From NCBI RefSeq assembly GCF_018729455.1, contig NZ_JAHHZF010000002.1:581472-645471 (forward strand): 64,000 bases of DNA, given 5' to 3'. Below, piece by piece: positions 9,223 through 19,033 of the stretch. The notes beneath the pieces are model-generated. The model did not search any database. It saw nothing but the letters and a program-made list of their open reading frames with translations, and was not told the origin of the DNA. This stretch comes from Prosthecodimorpha staleyi (GTDB lineage: Bacteria; Pseudomonadota; Alphaproteobacteria; Rhizobiales; Ancalomicrobiaceae). The position numbers and the translations under genes are program-made. Within the stretch, counting starts at the first letter, position 1; every line of letters begins with the position of its first letter.

Positions 9223-10215
9223 ATGTCTGCTGCGCCCATCTCCTCCGCAACCGCGACCGCCCCCATCCCCGTCACCGTGCTGACCGGCTATCTCGGCGCC
9301 GGCAAGACGACGCTCCTCAACCGAATCCTGACCGAGGACCACGGCAAGAAATACGCCGTGATCGTCAACGAGTTCGGCGAAGTGGGCATCGACAACGACC
9401 TCGTCGTGGACACCGACGAGGAAGTCTTCGAGATGAACAACGGCTGCATCTGCTGCACCGTGCGCGGCGACCTGATCCGCATCATCGAAGGCCTGATGAA
9501 GCGCAAGGGCAGCTTCGACGGCATCCTGATCGAGACGACCGGTCTCGCCGACCCGGCGCCGGTGGCGCAGACCTTCTTCATGGACGACGACGTGCGCGCC
9601 CGCACCCGGCTCGACGCCATCGTCACCGTGGTCGATGCGCTGAACCTTGCCAGCCGGCTCGACGATGCGCCGGAGGCCGAGGACCAGGTCGCCTTCGCGG
9701 ACGTGATCCTGCTCAACAAGGTCGATCTGGTCACGCCCGAGCAGCTCGCCCGCGTGCGCAGCGACATCCGCGCCATCAACCCCTATGCGCGCGTCATCGA
9801 GACCGAGCGCTGCAAGGTCGATCTCGGCGAGATCCTCGACAAGGGCGCCTTCGACCTCACCCGCATCCTGTCGGTCGATCCGGACTTCCTGGTCGACGAC
9901 CATCACCACCACAACGAGGACGTCCGCTCCATCTCGCTCAAGGCGGGCGACCTGGACCCGGAAAAGTTCTTCGACTTCGTCAACCGCGAGACCCAGGCGC
10001 AGGGCCCCAACATCCTGCGGCTCAAGGGCATCCTGGCCTTCAAGGACGATCCGGACCGCTATGTCGTGCAGGGCGTGCACATGATCGTCGAGGGCGACCA
10101 CCAGCGCCCCTGGAAGGCCGACGAGCCGCGCGAGAGCCGGCTGGTGTTCATCGGTCGCGATCTGGACTGGGCCGGCCTGCGGACCGGCTTCGAAGCCTGC
10201 CGGATCGCCGCCTGA
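9223..10215 (+). CDS. COG0523 (CobW/ZNG1-type) GTPase, probable zinc chaperone
   Basis: About 330 residues with a G3E GTPase fold: Walker [14 protein letters not shown] near the N terminus, the metal-binding CXCC motif within [11 protein letters not shown], and LLNKVDLV for guanine recognition. A CobW C-terminal domain follows, separated by an acidic/His loop (DDHHHHNED). Such proteins deliver metal to client enzymes; those under Zur control act in zinc scarcity. Lying directly behind znuA in a Zur-boxed operon supports a zinc role over cobalamin synthesis. A TTG seven codons upstream is possible, but the ATG at 9223 has AGAGG at a good distance. Confidence 0.9.
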   Translation: MSAAPISSATATAPIPVTVLTGYLGAGKTTLLNRILTEDHGKKYAVIVNEFGEVGIDNDLVVDTDEEVFEMNNGCICCTVRGDLIRIIEGLMKRKGSFDGILIETTGLADPAPVAQTFFMDDDVRARTRLDAIVTVVDALNLASRLDDAPEAEDQVAFADVILLNKVDLVTPEQLARVRSDIRAINPYARVIETERCKVDLGEILDKGAFDLTRILSVDPDFLVDDHHHHNEDVRSISLKAGDLDPEKFFDFVNRETQAQGPNILRLKGILAFKDDPDRYVVQGVHMIVEGDHQRPWKADEPRESRLVFIGRDLDWAGLRTGFEACRIAA

Positions 10216-10520
10216 CGTGTCGGCCCCACTGACGCCGGCATTCGGCTCGCGACGGCCACTCCTCCGCCCCGGATCGGTTCGCGCCGGACGGGGTCGGATC
10301 GGGACGGCCGGCGCGAAAAGACGAGATCCGGTGCCGCCATGCCGCTGCCGGGCGTTGTCCTGACGCCCCGAAGAGGCCAAAAGGGGATGGCAGACGGCAC
10401 GGGCCGGCGCGGCATCATCCGCCCGCCGGATTCCATCCGCCGCTGCCGACCTACCAGCCTCCGCCGACCCGCCAGCCTCCCCCCGACCCAACCGCATCCC
10501 CCACCGCCCGGATCCCCGCC
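10216..10520. other. Gap between the COG0523 gene and the WD40 gene
   Basis: 305 bases without a supported gene. The GC content is high, and I see no convincing promoter, operator or RNA. GAAGAGG followed by a purine run occurs at 10371-10390, but the frame after it lacks coding character. The WD40 gene starts at its right edge without a strong ribosome binding site, so translation may begin slightly elsewhere. Confidence 0.5.
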
Positions 10521-11504
10521 TTGCCCCGTCTGACCCCTCTTGCCCTCCCCGCCTATGTGGTTGCCGTCACCCCTCTCGGCGGGCGCACGGCCTTCGCGCT
10601 TGGTGACGGTTCCGTCCATCTCGGCAACGACGCGGCGGATCTGCGCGCCGTCCAGGTCCATGACGGCGGCATCCTGGCGGCCGTGCCGGCGCCCGACGGC
10701 AAATCGCTGATCACCGCCGGCGACGACGGCCGCGTGATGGCGACCGATGCCGAGGGCGCGACCACGCTTCTGTTCGAGAAGAAGGGCAAGTGGATCGACC
10801 AGCTCGCCTGCGGGCCGCAGGGCGCGGTCGCCTTCGCCAGCGGACGGATGGCCTGGGTGCGGCTGTCCGACGGCAAGGTGGTCGAGTTCCCGCACGAAAA
10901 GGCGGTCGGCGGCGTCGCCTTCCTGCCCAAGGGTTTGCGGCTGGCGACCGCGACGGTCGACAAGGCGATCCTGCATTGGGTGACCGCCAAGGGCGCCCCG
11001 GCCGAACTCGGCTGGAAGGGCGCCCATACCGGCATCACGGTCTCGCCGGACGGCCGCTTCCTGGTCACCACCATGCAGGAGATGGCCCTGCACGGCTGGC
11101 GCATCGAGGACGGCAAGCACATGCGCATGACCGGCTATCCGGCCAAGGTGAAGTCGGTCTCCTGGAGCCCGAAGGGCCGCTGGCTCGCCACTGCCGGCGC
11201 CAATGCGGCCATCCTCTGGCCGTTCAGCGCCAAGGACGGGCCGATGGGCAAGCCGCCCCTGCAGCTCGGCCCCTATCCGAAGCTCGCCACCCAGGTCGCC
11301 TGCCACCCGACCGAGGAGGTCGTCGCGATCGGCTACCAGGACGGCATGGTGCTAGCGGTCCGCTTCGGCGACCAGGCCGAGGTCGCCATGCGCCACCCGA
11401 GCGGCGAGCCGGTCTCCGCACTCGCCTGGAGCCCGGACGGCATGACGCTCGCCATCGGCACGGAGAGCGGCGCGGCCGGGCTGGTCGACATCGGCGCCGC
11501 GTGA
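10521..11504 (+). CDS. WD40-repeat beta-propeller protein
   Basis: 327 residues made of recurring WD40 blades, for example GKSLITAGDDGRVMATDAEG, KGLRLATATVDKAILHW, PKGRWLATAGANAAILWPF and SPDGMTLAIGTESG. There is no signal peptide, so the protein is probably cytoplasmic and acts as a binding scaffold. In Alphaproteobacteria a WD40 gene commonly accompanies COG0523 GTPase genes, as here 305 bases upstream, which suggests a joint role in metal handling; this is inferred from context. The chosen start is TTG at 10521, which gives the expected first blade; upstream sequence has no family resemblance. Confidence 0.8.
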   Translation: MPRLTPLALPAYVVAVTPLGGRTAFALGDGSVHLGNDAADLRAVQVHDGGILAAVPAPDGKSLITAGDDGRVMATDAEGATTLLFEKKGKWIDQLACGPQGAVAFASGRMAWVRLSDGKVVEFPHEKAVGGVAFLPKGLRLATATVDKAILHWVTAKGAPAELGWKGAHTGITVSPDGRFLVTTMQEMALHGWRIEDGKHMRMTGYPAKVKSVSWSPKGRWLATAGANAAILWPFSAKDGPMGKPPLQLGPYPKLATQVACHPTEEVVAIGYQDGMVLAVRFGDQAEVAMRHPSGEPVSALAWSPDGMTLAIGTESGAAGLVDIGAA

Positions 11505-11597
11505 CGCTCGCGCTCGGTACCATTCCGTAACGGCTTTGCGGCAGCATGACGGTCCGTCCCGGATTTCGCGTCTGGACGCCTGCGTCGGGAGCCACCC

Positions 11598-12179
11598 ATG
11601 CCGGATGTCGCGTCACGCCTCGTCGATCGGATCGCCGCCCACTGGGTCGCCGCCGCCTTGGCCTCGGGCGTGATCTTCGGGCTGTCCGCGCTGGTGCTGC
11701 AGCCGCTGCTGCCCGCGGCGATCGGGCTCGTGCTGCTGGCCGGGCCGGCCTACATGCTGCATCAGGTCGAGGAACATGCCGGCGACCGGTTCCGCCGCTT
11801 CGTCAACGAGCGGGTGTTCGGCGGCGTCGAGGCGCTGACCACAACCGACGTACTGGTCATCAACCTGCCCGGCGTCTGGGGGATCAATCTGGCGGCGCTC
11901 TACGGGGCCGTGCTGGCGGCACCCGGCTGGGGCCTGGCGGCGGCCTATCTGATGGTGGTCAACGCCGTCAGCCACATCGCCATGGCGGTCCGGCTCAAGG
12001 CCTACAATCCGGGCCTGGTCACCGCGATCCTCTTGTTCCTGCCGATCGGTGGCCTCGCCCTGTTCCGCACGCCGGCCGGGATCGGCGAACATCTCGCCGG
12101 CCTCGGCATCGCGCTCGCCATCCATGCCGCAATCGCCCTCAACGCGCTGCGCCGCGCCCGCAAGGCGCGCAATCCCTGA
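11598..12179 (+). CDS. HXXEE domain integral membrane protein
   Basis: 193 residues with roughly five hydrophobic helices. The HQVEEH sequence at about residues 55-60 is the HXXEE signature, and a second part (HIAMAVRLKAYNPGLVTAI) is typical of the same family. Function is unknown; the conserved His and Glu in a membrane setting could bind a metal or take part in catalysis. GGGAG lies eight bases before the ATG. It follows the WD40 gene by 93 bases and may or may not be part of that unit. It converges on copA. Confidence 0.8.
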   Translation: MPDVASRLVDRIAAHWVAAALASGVIFGLSALVLQPLLPAAIGLVLLAGPAYMLHQVEEHAGDRFRRFVNERVFGGVEALTTTDVLVINLPGVWGINLAALYGAVLAAPGWGLAAAYLMVVNAVSHIAMAVRLKAYNPGLVTAILLFLPIGGLALFRTPAGIGEHLAGLGIALAIHAAIALNALRRARKARNP

Positions 12180-12256
12180 CAGCGCGCCTTGCGCGCCAGC
12201 CCTGAACGCCGCTCCCCCCGGACACGCAACGCTGCGCGTCGGCCGGCACAGCCCGC

Positions 12257-14557
12257 TCAGTCTGCGACGGGCCGCGGGCCCTTCGCCGGGTCGCCATCCG
12301 TCAAGGTCGGCTTCCAGCGCGTCAGCGTCAGCGCATTGGTGACCACCGAGACGGAGCTCAGCGCCATGGCGGCGCCGGCCAGTGCCGGGGTCAGATAGCC
12401 GAGGGCGGCGAGCGGCACGCCGACGACATTGTAGGCGAAGGCCCAGAACAGGTTCTGCCGGATCTTGGCCCAGGTCGCCCGCGCGATCTCCAAGGCGGCC
12501 GGCACGAGGCGCGGATCGGGCCGCATCAGGGTGATGCCGGCGGTCTCCAGGGCCACGTCGGCGCCGGTACCGATGGCGATGCCGACATCGGCGGCGGCGA
12601 GCGCGGGCGCATCGTTGATGCCGTCTCCGACCATGGCGACGATCCGCCCGTCCCGGCGCATCGCCCCGATCGCCGCGGCCTTGCGCTCGGGCGGCACCGG
12701 GCCTTCGACACCGTCCAGGCCGAGCGCCGCACCGACCGCGGCGGCGACCGGGGCGGCGTCGCCGGTCAGCATGCGGCAGGCGATGCCGCGCGCCTGCAGG
12801 GCGGCCACGGCGGCGCGCGAGTCCGGGCGGATCGGGTCGGCCATGGCGATCAGCCCGACCGCCTCGCCGTCGCGCGCGACCGTCACCACCGTCTTGGCCT
12901 CGGCCTCGAGCCGGGCCAACTCCTTGGCATAGAGGCGCGTGTCGACGGCCAGTTCGGCCATCAGGGCGGCATTGCCGATCGCGACGCGGCGGCCGTCGAC
13001 AACCGCCGTCACGCCGCGCCCGGTCACCGCCCGGGCCTCACGCGCCGGCGACAGCACGAGGCCTTTGAAGAAGGCCGCCGCCACCATGGCCTTGGCGAGC
13101 GGATGCTCGCTCGCCGCCTGGACGCTGGCGGCCAGCCGCAGCATGTCGTCGCCCCGTCCGCCGAACACGACCACATCGGTCACGGCCGGATGCCCGGCGG
13201 TCAGCGTGCCGGTCTTGTCGAACACCACCACATCGACCGCATGGGCCCGTTCCAGCGCCTCGATATCCTTGATCAGGATGCCGGCCTTGGCAGCGGCCCC
13301 GGTGCCGGCGACCAGAGCGGCCGGGGTGGCGAGACCGAGCGCACACGGGCAGGCGATGACCAGCACCGAGACGGCGGCCACGAAGGCGGCCTCCGTGTCG
13401 GCGCCGACCAGCACCCAGCCGGCGAAGGTGGCGAGTGCGACCGCCACGATCACCGGCACGAACAGCGCCGCGACCCGGTCGACCAGCTTCTGCACCGGCG
13501 CCTTGGCGATCTGCGCCTGCTCGACCAGCCGGGCGATGCGTGCCAGCACGGTGTCCTCGCCGACCGCGCGCACCGTCACGGTCAGGGCGCCCGAGCCGTT
13601 GATGGTGCCGGCCGTGACCTTGTCGCCGGGCCCCTTGGCGACCGGCAGGCTCTCGCCCGTGACCAGCGATTCGTCGAGCTCGCTCGCCCCCTCCTCGACC
13701 AGGCCGTCGGCGGCGACCCGCTCGCCCGGCTTGACCAGGATGCGGTCGCCGGCGCGGAGATCGTCGATCGAGACGGTTTCCTGCACATCGCCGGCGAGCC
13801 GGATGGCGGTATCGGGCCGCAGGGCCATCAGGCTGGCAACGGCGGCCGAGGCCGCACGCCGGGCGCGCGCCTCCATCAGCTTGCCGGCCAGGATCAGGGT
13901 CAGGATGGTGGCCGAACCCTCGAAATAGAGATGGCCGGCCGCGTGCTCGCCATGGGTGGCGATCATGGCGACGGAGAACAGATAGGCGGCCGTGGTACCG
14001 AGCGCGACCAGCACGTCCATGTTGGCGGAGAAGCCGCGCAGGGCCTTGAAGGCGCCGACATAGAAGCGCCAGCCGGCAATGATCTGGACCGGCGTGGCGA
14101 GTGCCAGCTGCAGGGTCGGGGTCAGCCAGTGGGCATGCGCCCCCCAGGCCATCGGCACCATGCCGACCACGAAAGGCAGCGTCAGCACCGCGGAGATGGC
14201 GAAGACCACGAGCGTGCGCCGCTCCTCCGCGCGCCGCTCGGCGGTCGCCGCCTCCAGGGCCTGCCGCCGCGCCCGGGCGGCCTCGGCGCGCAGCGTCGCG
14301 CCATAGCCGGCCCGCTCCACCGCCGCCACCAGCGCGGCCCCCTCGACACCCGGTGCCCGCACCTCGGCCGTCTCAAGGGCGAGGTTGACGGTCGCCTGTT
14401 TGACGCCGGGCACGCGCGACAGCACCTTCTCGATGCGCACCGCGCAGGCCGAGCAGGTCATGCCGGTCAGGTCGAGCACGACCGGGTCGGCGGACCGGTC
14501 GCGCGCGCCGGCACCGGACGGCGGGACGACGGCGGGGGCTGGGGCGGGCGCGGTCAT
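12257..14557 (-). CDS. copA: Copper-exporting P1B-type ATPase
   Basis: 766 residues. One N-terminal heavy-metal-associated domain with GMTCSACAVRIEKVL is followed by eight predicted membrane helices, the CPCALGLATPAAL motif in the transport path, phosphorylation loop DKTGTLT, and the hinge GDGINDAPALAAADVG. These identify a Cu+ efflux ATPase (CopA/ActP type) in the inner membrane. One rather than two HMA domains is within the normal range. A CueR/MerR-type promoter lies just upstream at 14594-14623, so copper-responsive induction is likely. The initiation ATG is at 14555-14557; downstream it converges on the HXXEE gene. Confidence 0.95.
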   Translation of the reverse strand: MTAPAPAPAVVPPSGAGARDRSADPVVLDLTGMTCSACAVRIEKVLSRVPGVKQATVNLALETAEVRAPGVEGAALVAAVERAGYGATLRAEAARARRQALEAATAERRAEERRTLVVFAISAVLTLPFVVGMVPMAWGAHAHWLTPTLQLALATPVQIIAGWRFYVGAFKALRGFSANMDVLVALGTTAAYLFSVAMIATHGEHAAGHLYFEGSATILTLILAGKLMEARARRAASAAVASLMALRPDTAIRLAGDVQETVSIDDLRAGDRILVKPGERVAADGLVEEGASELDESLVTGESLPVAKGPGDKVTAGTINGSGALTVTVRAVGEDTVLARIARLVEQAQIAKAPVQKLVDRVAALFVPVIVAVALATFAGWVLVGADTEAAFVAAVSVLVIACPCALGLATPAALVAGTGAAAKAGILIKDIEALERAHAVDVVVFDKTGTLTAGHPAVTDVVVFGGRGDDMLRLAASVQAASEHPLAKAMVAAAFFKGLVLSPAREARAVTGRGVTAVVDGRRVAIGNAALMAELAVDTRLYAKELARLEAEAKTVVTVARDGEAVGLIAMADPIRPDSRAAVAALQARGIACRMLTGDAAPVAAAVGAALGLDGVEGPVPPERKAAAIGAMRRDGRIVAMVGDGINDAPALAAADVGIAIGTGADVALETAGITLMRPDPRLVPAALEIARATWAKIRQNLFWAFAYNVVGVPLAALGYLTPALAGAAMALSSVSVVTNALTLTRWKPTLTDGDPAKGPRPVAD

Positions 14558-14593
14558 GGACGGTTCCTGTCTGGTCTTCGGGTCCGCTCACCC

Positions 14594-14623
14594 AGGTAAG
14601 GTTTCCCCTCGGGGCAAGGTCAA
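14594..14623 (-). promoter_or_regulatory. CueR-like (MerR-family) copper-responsive promoter of copA
   Basis: Read on the minus strand, a TTGACC -35 element runs into an ACCTTgCCCC...GGGGaaACCTTACCT dyad (14594-14623), placed 36 bases before the copA start codon. The arrangement of -35 box overlapping the start of the dyad and long spacing is the same as in copA promoters controlled by CueR. No cueR gene is visible in the window, so the regulator would be encoded elsewhere. Confidence 0.7.
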
Positions 14624-14774
14624 GGGGCAAGCGTCGCCTCCGCACGAGACCCATGCGGGATTGTCCTCATGCGCGCGACCGCCCCGCGTCTGGTGCGCGT
14701 TGACGCCCGGCTACCACGCATGACAGCCTGAGCAAAACGCCCGGGCTGCCGGCAACGTTCCGGGAGGAAACAGC

Positions 14775-17700
14775 ATGCCGCGCAATGCGGTCACACTCGA
14801 CGACAAATACGACCTCTCGGCCGAGCGGGTCTTCGTCTCGGGCACGCAGGCGCTCGTCCGCCTGACGCTGATGCAGAAGGAACGCGACCGCCGCGCCGGG
14901 CTGAACACCGCCGGCTACGTGACCGGCTACCGCGGCTCGCCGCTCGGCGGGCTCGACCAGCAATTCGCCCGCGCCGTCAAGGTGCTGGCCCCCGCCGACG
15001 TGAAGTTCGAGGCCGCCATCAACGAGGACCTTGCCGCCACCGCGCTGTGGGGTTCGCAGCAGTTGGAAGTGCGCGGCCAGGGCCGCTTCGATGGCGTCTT
15101 CGGCATCTGGTACGGCAAGGGACCGGGCGTCGACCGGTCCGGCGACGTGTTCCGCCACGCCAATCTGGCCGGCACCTCGCCGCATGGCGGCGTCATCGCC
15201 CTAATGGGCGACGACCACACCTGCGAGAGCTCGACCACGGCGCATCATTCCGAATACGCCATGGTCGACGCCATGATGCCGGTGCTCAACCCGGCCGGCG
15301 TGCAGGAGATCCTGGATTTCGGCCTCTATGGCTGGGCGCTGTCGCGTTATGCCGGCGTCTGGGTCGGGCTGAAATGCGTCAAGGACACGGTCGAATCGAC
15401 CGCGGTCGTCGACGGCCGCGTCGACCGCGTCGCCCCCGTGGTACCGGCCGGCCACGCCCTGCCGCCGGGCGGATTGCATCTGCGGCCGCAGGACCATCCG
15501 CTCGCCCAGGAGGCGCGGCTGCACGAGGACAAGATGCCGGCGGTGCTCGCCTGGCTCGCCGCCAACCGGCTCGACCGGATCGTGATGGCCGGCGGCCGGG
15601 CGCCGCGCATCGGCGTGGTGGCGGCCGGCAAGAGCTGGCTCGACGTGCTGCAGGCGCTCGACGATCTCGGCATCGACGAGGTCCGCGCCGGCGAACTCGG
15701 CCTGCGGCTCTACAAGGTCGCCTGCACCTGGCCGCTGGAGCCGACCGGCCTCGCCCGCTTCGCCGAGGGGCTCGACCTGATCATCGTGGTCGAGGAAAAG
15801 CGCGCGCTGATCGAAACCCAGATCAAGGACCAGCTCTACGGCCGTCGCGCCGCGCCCCAGATCGTCGGCAAGCGCGACGAGGCCGGGCACTGGCTGTTCC
15901 CGTCCAAGGGTGCGCTCGACACCAACGACATCGCGGTGGCGATCGGCGAACGCATCCTGTGCCATGCCGACGATGCCGACATCCGCGCCCGCGTCGCCCG
16001 GCTCGCCGAGGCGCAACGCGTGCTGGCGGCGATCGAGCCGGTCGCGCTGCGCACGCCCTATTTCTGCGCCGGCTGCCCGCATTCCACCTCCACCCGGGTG
16101 CCCGAGGGCCATCGCGCCTATGCGGGCATCGGCTGCCATTTCATGGCCCAGTGGATGGACCGCGCCACCGAGGGCTACACCCACATGGGCGGGGAAGGCG
16201 CCAACTGGATCGGCGAGGCGCCCTTCTCGAAGGAAACCCATATCTTCCAGAATCTCGGCGACGGCACCTACAACCATTCCGGCTCGATGGCACTCAGGGC
16301 CGCCAAGGCCGCCGGCGTCAACATCACCTACAAGATCCTCTACAACGACGCCGTCGCGATGACCGGCGGCCAGGCCCATGACGGTGGCCTGACGATCGCC
16401 GACATCGCCCGCCAGGTCGCCGCCGAGGGCGCCGTCCGGGTCGCGGTGGTCACCGACGAGCCGGACAAGTATCCGCCGGATACCGGCTTCCCGCCCTTCA
16501 CGACGATCGACCACCGCGATGCGCTCGACCGCGTGCAGCGCGAGCTGGCCGCGATGCCGGGGCTGACCGTGCTGCTCTACGACCAGACCTGCGCGGCCGA
16601 GAAGCGGCGCCGGCGCAAGCGCGGCACCTTCCCGGATCCCGACAAGCGCGTGTTCATCAACGAACTGGTCTGCGAGGGCTGCGGCGATTGCGGCGTGCAG
16701 TCGAACTGCGTCGCGGTCGCGCCGGTCGAGACCGAGTTCGGCCGCAAGCGGCAGATCGACCAGTCGAGCTGCAACAAGGACTTCTCCTGCGTGAAGGGCT
16801 TCTGCCCGAGCTTCGTCACCGTCCACGGCGCCAAGCCGAAGCGGGCGCTGGCGACGACGGGAGCCAACGGGCCAGACCTGCCCGAGCCGGACCTGCCGAC
16901 GCTCGACCGCACCTATGCGGTGATCGTCACCGGCGTCGGCGGCACCGGCGTGGTCACGGTCGGGGCGATCCTCGGCATGGCGGCGCATCTGGAGGGCCGC
17001 GGCATCGGCATCATCGACATGGCCGGCCTCGCCCAGAAGGGCGGCGCGGTGACGAGCCATATCCGCCTCGCCCCGACGCCCGGGGACATCACCACCATCC
17101 GCATCGCCGCCGGCGGCGCCGACCTGATCATCGGCTGCGATCTGGTCGTCACCGCCTCGCCCAAGGTGCTGGCGGCGATCGCCCCCGCGCGGACGGCGGT
17201 CGTGGTCAACACGCATGAGACCACCACCGGCGACGCGACCCGGCGGGCCGACTTCTCGCTGCCGACCGAACGGCTGATCCGCGCGATCCGCGAGCGCGCC
17301 GGGCCGGGCCTCAGCCGCTTCACCGAGGCGACGCGGCTCGCCACCGCGCTGCTCGGCGACAGCATCGGCGCCAACCTGTTCATGCTCGGCCTCGCCTGGC
17401 AGATGGGCCGCGTGCCGCTCGGCCGGCAGGCGATCGAGGAGGCGATCGCCCTGAACGGGGCCGCCGTCGCCTTCAACCTGGCGGCCTTCCGGCTCGGCCG
17501 GCAGGCCGCCGTCGATGCGGGCGCGTTGGAGGCCCAGATGCGGCCCGCCGCCGGCAGCCTCGATCACCGGCGGCTGTCGGAAAGCCTCGACGAGCGCATC
17601 GCGCGCCGCGTCGACCATCTGACCGCCTACCAGGACGCCGCCTATGCGGCGCGCTACCGGCAGCGGATCGAAGCGATCCGGGCCGCCGAGGCCCGAGTTA

Positions 17701-18248
17701 TGCCCGGCCGCACGAGCCTCGCCGAGGCCGCGACCGTGTCGCTGTTCCGTCTGATGGCGGTCAAGGACGAGTACGAGGTGGCCCGGCTGCATGCCGACGG
17801 CCGGCTCGTCGAACAGCTCGGCGCCGCCTTCGAGAGCTGGGACCGGCTGGAGGTGCATCTGGCACCGCCGCTTCTCGCCCGAACCGATCCGGCCACCGGC
17901 CGGCCGGCGAAGATGCGCTTCGGCGCCTGGATGTTCCGGGTGTTCGGGCTGCTCGCCGTCGCCCGATCGCTGCGCGGCGGGCTCCTCGACCCGTTCCGCT
18001 GGACCGAGGAGCGGCGCATGGAACGCCGGCTGCTCGCCGAGCACGAGGCGCTCCTTGACGAGATCGCCCGCACTCTGACGCCGGCGAACCACGCCGCCGC
18101 CGTCGCGCTCCTGGAGGCGACCGCGACGATCCGTGGCTTCGGCCCGGTCAAGGCGGCCAACGTCAGGCAGTTCGAGGACGGGCAGGCGGCGCGTCTTTCG
18201 GCCTTCCGCAATCCCGCCCCGACGCCCCTGACGGCGGCCGCCGAGTAG
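14775..18248 (+). CDS. Indolepyruvate ferredoxin oxidoreductase, fused alpha-beta form
   Basis: 1157 residues. This enzyme oxidatively decarboxylates arylpyruvates (indolepyruvate, phenylpyruvate) to acyl-CoA, passing electrons to ferredoxin. The N-terminal part holds TPP-enzyme domains (FVSGTQALVRLTLMQ; GYRGSPLGGLDQQF; later AYAGIGCHFMAQWMDR and LGDGTYNHSGSMA, the TPP/Mg site). A cysteine-rich iron-sulfur section is at about 633-680 (VCEGCGDCGVQSNC, then CNKDFSCVKGFCPSF). The C-terminal gamma-type domain begins VIVTGVGGTGVVTVG near 715. The archaeal enzyme is split into two subunits; the single-chain form is common in Proteobacteria. The start has GGGAGG upstream. It stands alone between copA and efp. 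Confidence 0.92.
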   Translation: MPRNAVTLDDKYDLSAERVFVSGTQALVRLTLMQKERDRRAGLNTAGYVTGYRGSPLGGLDQQFARAVKVLAPADVKFEAAINEDLAATALWGSQQLEVRGQGRFDGVFGIWYGKGPGVDRSGDVFRHANLAGTSPHGGVIALMGDDHTCESSTTAHHSEYAMVDAMMPVLNPAGVQEILDFGLYGWALSRYAGVWVGLKCVKDTVESTAVVDGRVDRVAPVVPAGHALPPGGLHLRPQDHPLAQEARLHEDKMPAVLAWLAANRLDRIVMAGGRAPRIGVVAAGKSWLDVLQALDDLGIDEVRAGELGLRLYKVACTWPLEPTGLARFAEGLDLIIVVEEKRALIETQIKDQLYGRRAAPQIVGKRDEAGHWLFPSKGALDTNDIAVAIGERILCHADDADIRARVARLAEAQRVLAAIEPVALRTPYFCAGCPHSTSTRVPEGHRAYAGIGCHFMAQWMDRATEGYTHMGGEGANWIGEAPFSKETHIFQNLGDGTYNHSGSMALRAAKAAGVNITYKILYNDAVAMTGGQAHDGGLTIADIARQVAAEGAVRVAVVTDEPDKYPPDTGFPPFTTIDHRDALDRVQRELAAMPGLTVLLYDQTCAAEKRRRRKRGTFPDPDKRVFINELVCEGCGDCGVQSNCVAVAPVETEFGRKRQIDQSSCNKDFSCVKGFCPSFVTVHGAKPKRALATTGANGPDLPEPDLPTLDRTYAVIVTGVGGTGVVTVGAILGMAAHLEGRGIGIIDMAGLAQKGGAVTSHIRLAPTPGDITTIRIAAGGADLIIGCDLVVTASPKVLAAIAPARTAVVVNTHETTTGDATRRADFSLPTERLIRAIRERAGPGLSRFTEATRLATALLGDSIGANLFMLGLAWQMGRVPLGRQAIEEAIALNGAAVAFNLAAFRLGRQAAVDAGALEAQMRPAAGSLDHRRLSESLDERIARRVDHLTAYQDAAYAARYRQRIEAIRAAEARVMPGRTSLAEAATVSLFRLMAVKDEYEVARLHADGRLVEQLGAAFESWDRLEVHLAPPLLARTDPATGRPAKMRFGAWMFRVFGLLAVARSLRGGLLDPFRWTEERRMERRLLAEHEALLDEIARTLTPANHAAAVALLEATATIRGFGPVKAANVRQFEDGQAARLSAFRNPAPTPLTAAAE

Positions 18249-18267
18249 CGGCGCCGGCCGAATGCAA

Positions 18268-18301
18268 TCGATCCGGTCCCGCGTCGGCAGGACCGGATCG
18301 A
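18268..18301. terminator. Bidirectional hairpin between the oxidoreductase gene and efp
   Basis: A 12-bp perfect inverted repeat (TCGATCCGGTCC pairing with GGACCGGATCGA, 10-base loop) lies 20 bases after the oxidoreductase stop and 44 bases after the efp stop, in a convergent gap. It has no long T-run, so it could also block transcription only partly. Confidence 0.55.
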
Positions 18302-18344
18302 AGACACGAATCCGGGATCGGCAGGACGGCGGCGGCGCGGCCGA

Positions 18345-18911
18345 TCAGTCCTTGGCGCGTTCCACGTAGGAACCGTCCTCGGTCATCACGACCACGCGGG
18401 TACCGGTCGAGATGTGCGGCGGCACCATGGTGCGCACGCCGTTCGACAGGGTCGCGGGCTTGTAGGAGGACGAGGCCGTCTGGCCCTTCATGGTCGGCTC
18501 GGTGTCGACGATCTCGAGGGTCACGCGCTGCGGCAGTTCGATCGAAACCGGGACGCCCTGATAGAGCGACAGCTGGACTTCCATGTTCTCGTGCAGATAG
18601 ACCGCGCCGTCACCAATCACGTCCTTCGGCACGGCGATCTGCTCGAAGCTCTCCATGTTCATGAAGGTGTAGCCTTCGGCGTCCTCGTAGAGATACGTGA
18701 AGGGACGCTCGTCCAGGAAGGCGCGCTCGACCTGCTCGGTGGTCTTCCAGCGTTCGGACACCTTCACGCCGTCGGCGATCCGGCGCATGTCGACCTGCGT
18801 CGTCGGGGTGCCCTTGCCGGGATGGAAGCTCTCGGCGGAGAGAACGACATAGAGCTTGCCGTCGAGTTCGACGACATTGCCGCGGCGGAGCGCTTGAGCA
18901 TTGACCTTCAC
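18345..18911 (-). CDS. efp: Translation elongation factor P
   Basis: 188 residues, the normal EF-P length with three beta-barrel domains. EF-P binds ribosomes stalled at polyproline and stimulates peptide bond formation. The domain I tip reads HPGKGTP with Lys33, the residue modified by beta-lysylation in the EpmA pathway; the C-terminal signature around [19 protein letters not shown] is present. The gene diverges from epmA at 19034, a common arrangement in Alphaproteobacteria that supports Lys33 as the modified residue. Confidence 0.97.
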   Translation of the reverse strand: MKVNAQALRRGNVVELDGKLYVVLSAESFHPGKGTPTTQVDMRRIADGVKVSERWKTTEQVERAFLDERPFTYLYEDAEGYTFMNMESFEQIAVPKDVIGDGAVYLHENMEVQLSLYQGVPVSIELPQRVTLEIVDTEPTMKGQTASSSYKPATLSNGVRTMVPPHISTGTRVVVMTEDGSYVERAKD

Positions 18912-19033
18912 GGGGCGACCTCGGAATGGTTTCGGTTAGGTCCGGACAATAGCCGGAGACCCCGGTCTCGCCGGGCGAGCGGGTCTTTCGGGCGTTTCTC
19001 TGACATTTTCGCGCCGAGAAGGGAAGTGGTTCG

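Noticed and set aside
15201..18092. A 963-codon open frame on the minus strand
   Set aside because: It is antisense to the indolepyruvate oxidoreductase gene, with Arg/Gly/Asp/His-rich shadow composition and no motif; long antisense frames are expected at this GC level.
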